Of a stretch of 64,000 nucleotides of DNA, positions 60,631-64,000 are shown piece by piece. The position numbers and the translations under genes are program-made. This DNA comes from Flaccisagitta enflata (lineage: Eukaryota > Chaetognatha > Sagittoidea > Aphragmophora): assembly GCA_965153355.1 (NCBI GenBank), contig OZ231127.1, positions 85,064,001 through 85,128,000 on the forward strand, read 5' to 3'. The first letter of the stretch is position 1, and each line of letters begins with the position of its first letter. The notes under the pieces are model-generated. The model made no database searches and had not been told where the DNA came from. It worked only from the letters and a program-made list of their open reading frames with translations.

Positions 60631-61035
60631 GGTTGATTCTAGCCTGAGTGTCCGACCGCGGGGATATTAAAACACACTCCCCGATGCCCCATTTTTGACT
60701 CTTAACTCGATTGCCGATTTCTGGTGATCTACAACGTAGCAGTAAGCATGAGGAAGGCCAAATTCTTTAAATGTGAAAGTCACATCGTGCGAGTTGATCA
60801 ACTTTTTTTTGGTCCCCTACTGCGAAAGTCAATTCTTGTTCATCATTCATCTCGCGACTTTCTTGAGTTTCATTAAACCCGGTTATTATGCGCAATCGGC
60901 CGACAAAAGTTTTTCTTGCATCTCGTTGAATAATAAATGCTGAGAAAGAAAAAAAAGTGGCTCCGTTGCCGCGATCGTTTCTGTAACGACTAGTTTCTCA
61001 CTCAGAATCTACTTACGGCTCGGTGTCCCTGATGT

Positions 61036-61092
61036 ATGCATTACTGCTCCTGCCAACCGTCCGCGACTGTCCTGCCGTGTATCCGGCCTTGT
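61036..61092 (-). mobile_element. family A repeat, subfamily 2, 5' end only
   Basis: GCATTACTGCTCCTGCC, AACCGTCCGCGACTGTCC and CCGTGTATCCGGCCTTGTT. Confidence 0.82.
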
Positions 61093-61094
61093 TT

Positions 61095-61320
61095 ATAATT
61101 TATTGTCAATTTTCCGTGTTATTCAATGAGAATTTCATATTTTTCTTTTTTTATCAATTTTCCATGCTATCCAGTAGGAATTTTGCATTTTTTTCATTTT
61201 TTGTTAAATTTTCAATGTTATTCAATGGGAAATTTTCATTTTTATATTTTTTTGTAGATTTTCCGTGTTATTCAATGGGAAGTTTGCATTTTGACATTTT
61301 CCTTTCTTATTCGATGGGAT
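61095..61320. repeat. 60-65 bp tandem repeat, about 3.5 copies
   Basis: CAATTTTCCGTGTTATTCAA with TGGGAA and TTGCATTTTT recurs. AT-rich. Confidence 0.85.
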
Positions 61321-61321
61321 T

Positions 61322-61434
61322 TGAGAATAGAGAAGCTTTGGGGGGGGACGTATGTACAGACAGACGGACGGACGGATGAAAGGAAATTCACCCCTGTGTC
61401 CTACAGAGCATCCGCCCTTTGTGGCCGCTGCCTA
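61322..61434. mobile_element. family F fragment
   Basis: AAGCTTTGGGGGGGGACGTA, GGAAATTCACCCCTGTGTCC and TACAGAGCATCCGCCCTTTG with GGCCGCTGCC. Confidence 0.6.
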
Positions 61435-61672
61435 AAAAGGATGCATACTGCATCTTGGCCCATAGCGATCCGGTACTTACCAACAGTAGGAAGAATACAA
61501 CTCCATGAAGAATATGAGTAAGATTGGAATAATAAAGGATGCATACTGCATCTTGGCTTGTAATGATTGGGTACTTACCAACAAAAAGAAGAATACAACT
61601 CCGTGAAGAATATGAGTGAGACTGTAAGGATCAAAAGGATGCATACTGCATCTTGGCCCATAGTGATCGGGA
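61434..61672. repeat. 99-bp tandem repeat, 2.4 copies, overlapping a candidate exon
   Basis: ATGCATACTGCATCTTGGC starts at 61441, 61539 and 61639 (spacing 98 and 100). Each full unit has GGTACTTACCAACA (inverse of a splice donor) and ACAACTCC(A/G)TGAAGAATAT. Confidence 0.93.
61481..61578 (-). pseudogene. tandem copy of the 3' part of the candidate DUF2585-like exon
   Basis: Repeats the segment from CATTACAAGCCAAGATGC to a GTAAGTACC donor. The block NLTHILHGVVFFLLL is readable, but upstream it is out of frame with the CSMHP part, so the copy is frameshifted. Confidence 0.5.
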
Positions 61673-61710
61673 ACGACGACCGGCCACCATTTGCCATTCA
61701 CCGAGCCCAT
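61579..61710 (-). CDS. candidate first exon, UPF0314/DUF2585-like peptide
   Basis: 44 codons from an ATG in good context (GCGATGG) to TTG/GTAAGTACC. The peptide runs MGSVNGKWWPVVVPDHYGPR, CSMHPFDPYS, LTHILHGVVFFFLL. The DPYSLTHILHGVVFFFLL part matches the S/T-H-I-x-H-G-x-x-F motif of the bacterial DUF2585 membrane family, as I remember it. An in-frame stop lies seven codons upstream. No further exon is recognised down to 57 kb. The 3' two thirds, with the donor, are repeated at 61481-61572 with a frame change. It could be a real first exon or a gene fragment. Confidence 0.35.
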
Positions 61711-62003
61711 CGCGAAATTCTTTTTACTTTATTGATTCGTGCCGTATTATTTAACTATTTCAAGTATTATTGTAGTAATATAGATGATTCAATCTTAGTT
61801 TCGCCGCCAACGGAAAACTCGTTGAGTTTGGTTAGATTCGATATCTGGGCTAAGTTTTTCTTTGATTAAACGTATATAATTGAGTTATACAATGTAAAAC
61901 AATACACTTTCACGCGTAATACAACGTGAAGATTGCAAAACCCATAAAAAACGGTTAGCACCCCTACCTACAGCCTAGGACAAAACTTCCACAGGATCAT
62001 ATG

Positions 62004-62226
62004 GGGTATCATTCTGTAGTTTGTCACAGTACAATTTACGCCACCGAGGCGATTTTTTTGTTTCGCTCCCGTTTTTGAGAAATTCTACCCCAAACATTAG
62101 CGGCAGAAACCCCCTTGAAAAGCCAAAAAATCCACTTTTTGGAGTGAATATCTCTTGAACGGAGGCGAAATTCAAAATTCACCTCGGTGGCGTAAATTGT
62201 ATTGAGATAATCTATTAAATGATACC
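62004..62226. mobile_element. 223-bp inverted-repeat MITE
   Basis: Ends GGTATCATTCTG and inverse GGTATCATTTAAT. Inner arms TACAATTTACGCCACCGAGG are mirrored exactly. A TA on each side (CATATGG...CCATACATG) may be the target duplication. Confidence 0.8.
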
Positions 62227-62229
62227 ATA

Positions 62230-62830
62230 CATGACCATGTGGCTATGGCGACATGAGCTGCAAGGGTAGAGACCGAGGTGCCCCGTTGTTAATGTCCGCT
62301 CACGATCATCATTTTTAAACCGTATGTCCGCCATATTATCATTAGTCTTTGTTTCAAATTTCACGTTGATTGCTCAAATAGTTTAGATGTTATGACAATT
62401 TTACTTATCGTAATGAACCTCTCTGAAGGCGACCCACTTTAACTTTCCTTCTTCTTTGAACTCAACTGCCTTGACAAATTCTGAAGTTTCAAACACAAGT
62501 TTGAATTATGCACAAGTCGAGAATCGACTGCAGCCTGCTTAAGAACGCGCGCGATAAATTTTCTGCGCAACGTAAATAACAATTCACTCTTTATTTCTGT
62601 GATTGTTAGGATCAACTTTGAAATTTCACAGTGACCAAACAAATTGGAGTTAACACCTAAGATTTAAACTGATAGTGCAGAATTTCCCCCTCTTTCCCGT
62701 GGTGTAAATGAATTATCTGTTAATTATGAAACAATGCCGTAACAGCATGAAATAAAGCAGGGCGGCGCCGTCGATTCAACGGCGGATTCAACGCAAATCA
62801 AATTGTACGGAGCGGCGGGGGAGGATGAAT
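62230..62830. other. intergenic, GC rise near 62760-62830, nothing recognised
   Basis: CAGGGCGGCGCCGTCGATTC with AACGGCGGATTCAACG is locally CpG-rich, but no exon is seen. Confidence 0.4.
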
Positions 62831-62833
62831 AAA

Positions 62834-63230
62834 ACGAAGAAGAAGAAGAAGAAGAAAAAGAAGAAGAAGAAGAAGAAGAAGAAAAAGAAGAAAAAGAAGA
62901 AGAAGAAGAAGAAGAAGAAGAAGAAGAAGAAGAAGAAGAAGAAGAAGAAGAAGAAGAAGAAGAAGAAGAAGAAGAAAAAGAAGCAAAAGAAGAAAAAGAG
63001 GAAAGGAAGAAAAAGAAGAAAAAGAAGAAAAAGAGGAAAGGAAGAAAAAGAAGAAGACAACGACAAAGAAGAAGAGGAGGAAGAAGAAGAAGAAGAAGAA
63101 CCCAAAGACAACAAAGATGAAGAATCAGATGATGAAAACAATGACGAAGACAACGATGACTAAGACGACAAAGACGTCAATGACGACGAAGACGAAGATG
63201 AAGACGAAGAAGAAGAAAACAGGAAAAAGA
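62834..63230. repeat. (GAA)n microsatellite and purine-rich tract
   Basis: GAA with AAA and GGAAAG interruptions, then GACGAAGAC-type triplets. Poly-Lys/Glu frames are compositional. Confidence 0.97.
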
Positions 63231-63266
63231 AAGAGAAAGAAAAAAAAAAGCGAATAGTAGTGAAAA

Positions 63267-63455
63267 CAAGGCCGGATACACGGCTACCGAAGTCCCGTGC
63301 TGGTGGGCAGGGGCCATATATAAGTTTACTAGACCATTTGGGCAGGAGCAGTGGGGTCAAAGAAATAAAATCATAAAAAAAAGTAAAGTGTGGCCGACCG
63401 ACCGACTGACGGGCGGACAAAGCGGGTTGTAGAGTCGCGTGCAGGTGACTAAAAA
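63267..63455 (+). mobile_element. family A repeat, subfamily 1
   Basis: CAAGGCCGGATACACGGC, tag AGTCCCGTGC, CATTTGGGCAGGAGCAGTGG, AGCGGGTTGTAGAGTCGC, tag GCAGGTGACT then AAAAA. Both tags carry independent changes. Confidence 0.9.
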
Positions 63456-63553
63456 CCCACCCACAACCAAGTGGATCTTACAATCCACAAAAAGGAAAAT
63501 ATAAGTGGAAGAAAATAAGAGGAAATCTGGGGGAAAGAAGAAAAAACTGGAAA

Positions 63554-63672
63554 ACACGGCCATATACACGGCAGCATTAGTCGCGGACGGGTGGATAGGA
63601 GCGGAATACCTTGAAGGACTATTTTGAGACGGACCAACGGTCTGAAAAAAGGCTTATAGAGTCGCGTATCCG
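63554..63672 (+). mobile_element. family A repeat, diverged
   Basis: AACACGGCCATATACACGGC, tag AGTCGCGGAC, GGGTGGATAGGAGCGGAA, GACGGACCAACGG, CTTATAGAGTCGCGTATCCG. Confidence 0.75.
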
Positions 63673-63687
63673 TACTCGTATCCGTAT

Positions 63688-63820
63688 TCCCCCCCCCCCC
63701 CGTGTCTTGCTTTATGGAAATAAATCATAGATTTGTTTTTGCGGCGCAATGTGTCGCGGGGAAGAAAATCAAAGGGGGGGGGGGGGATAATCAGAGGTTA
63801 TGGAACTATATACACTCCTG
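63688..63820. mobile_element. hAT-like MITE family H copy 3, left end lost
   Basis: C-run, then TGGAAATAAATCATAGATTT, GTCGCGGGGAAGAAAATCAA, a G-run, and end ACTATATACACTCCTG. Confidence 0.75.
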
Positions 63821-63970
63821 ATGAAAACATGTTTGGCTCTCTCGGAATTATCGACCTTGCGTATTTTCCGAAAAATCAAAACTGGGAGAAGGTGAGGTAA
63901 TAATGAGTAAACTTTTGGTCTGCCACAATTTGTCCTAATCAGCGTCATTCATTCCCTGTTTATTGACCAA

Positions 63971-64000
63971 CAAGGCCGGATACACGGCCACCAGTTGCGG
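63971..64000 (+). mobile_element. family A repeat, GTTG-tag variant, cut by window end
   Basis: CAAGGCCGGATACACGGC then CACCAGTTGCGG. The tag start AGTTGCGG is like the copy at 8784. Confidence 0.85.

Overview
The window is nuclear DNA from a metazoan, probably an invertebrate. It has one clear protein-coding gene, split by GT-AG introns, in a background that is mostly transposable elements, satellites and microsatellites. The closest relatives of the gene are animal SLC5 transporters. No viral, bacterial or organellar operon structure is seen. The species cannot be named from the sequence. A run of 10 N at 57620-57629 shows this is a draft assembly.

Region 1 (3300-9288, minus strand) is a complete SLC5-family sodium/solute cotransporter of 750 codons in 12 exons. 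The peptide resembles the sodium/myo-inositol cotransporter SLC5A3 most. Every junction is GT-AG, the frame is continuous, and the family's sodium-site, sugar-site and extracellular cysteine motifs are present. The exception is the position of the conserved sugar-contact glutamate (human SGLT1 E102), which is alanine. Its introns carry several transposable elements; one abuts the donor of exon 3 and supplies part of the splice consensus.

Region 2 (about 9.3-57 kb) has no gene I can support. It is a mosaic of (i) about 33 copies of a palindrome-tailed dispersed repeat (family A) and its sister family B; (ii) terminal-inverted-repeat elements with readable target-site duplications: Tc1/mariner-like (TA), hAT-like (8 bp) and MULE-like (9 bp, at 59.5 kb); (iii) GC-rich foldback elements (families E and F) around 20-21 bp minisatellites; (iv) satellites, including a 63-bp array with a 378-bp higher-order repeat and a 372-bp array inside a mariner-like element; (v) very long microsatellites. 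Several transposons sit inside tandem arrays, and the array sequence confirms the target-site duplication. A compact CCAAT/CRE/ETS/E-box cluster near 26.9-27.05 kb looks like an orphan promoter.

Region 3 (57-64 kb) has further family A copies, the MULE-like element, and a candidate first exon (61579-61710, minus) whose peptide resembles the bacterial UPF0314/DUF2585 family. The 3' part of that exon, with its splice donor, is tandemly repeated.

The most unusual signal is in family A/B. A 9-10 nt block near the 5' end is the reverse complement of the last block at the 3' end, and the two blocks change together between subfamilies while the framework around them stays the same.
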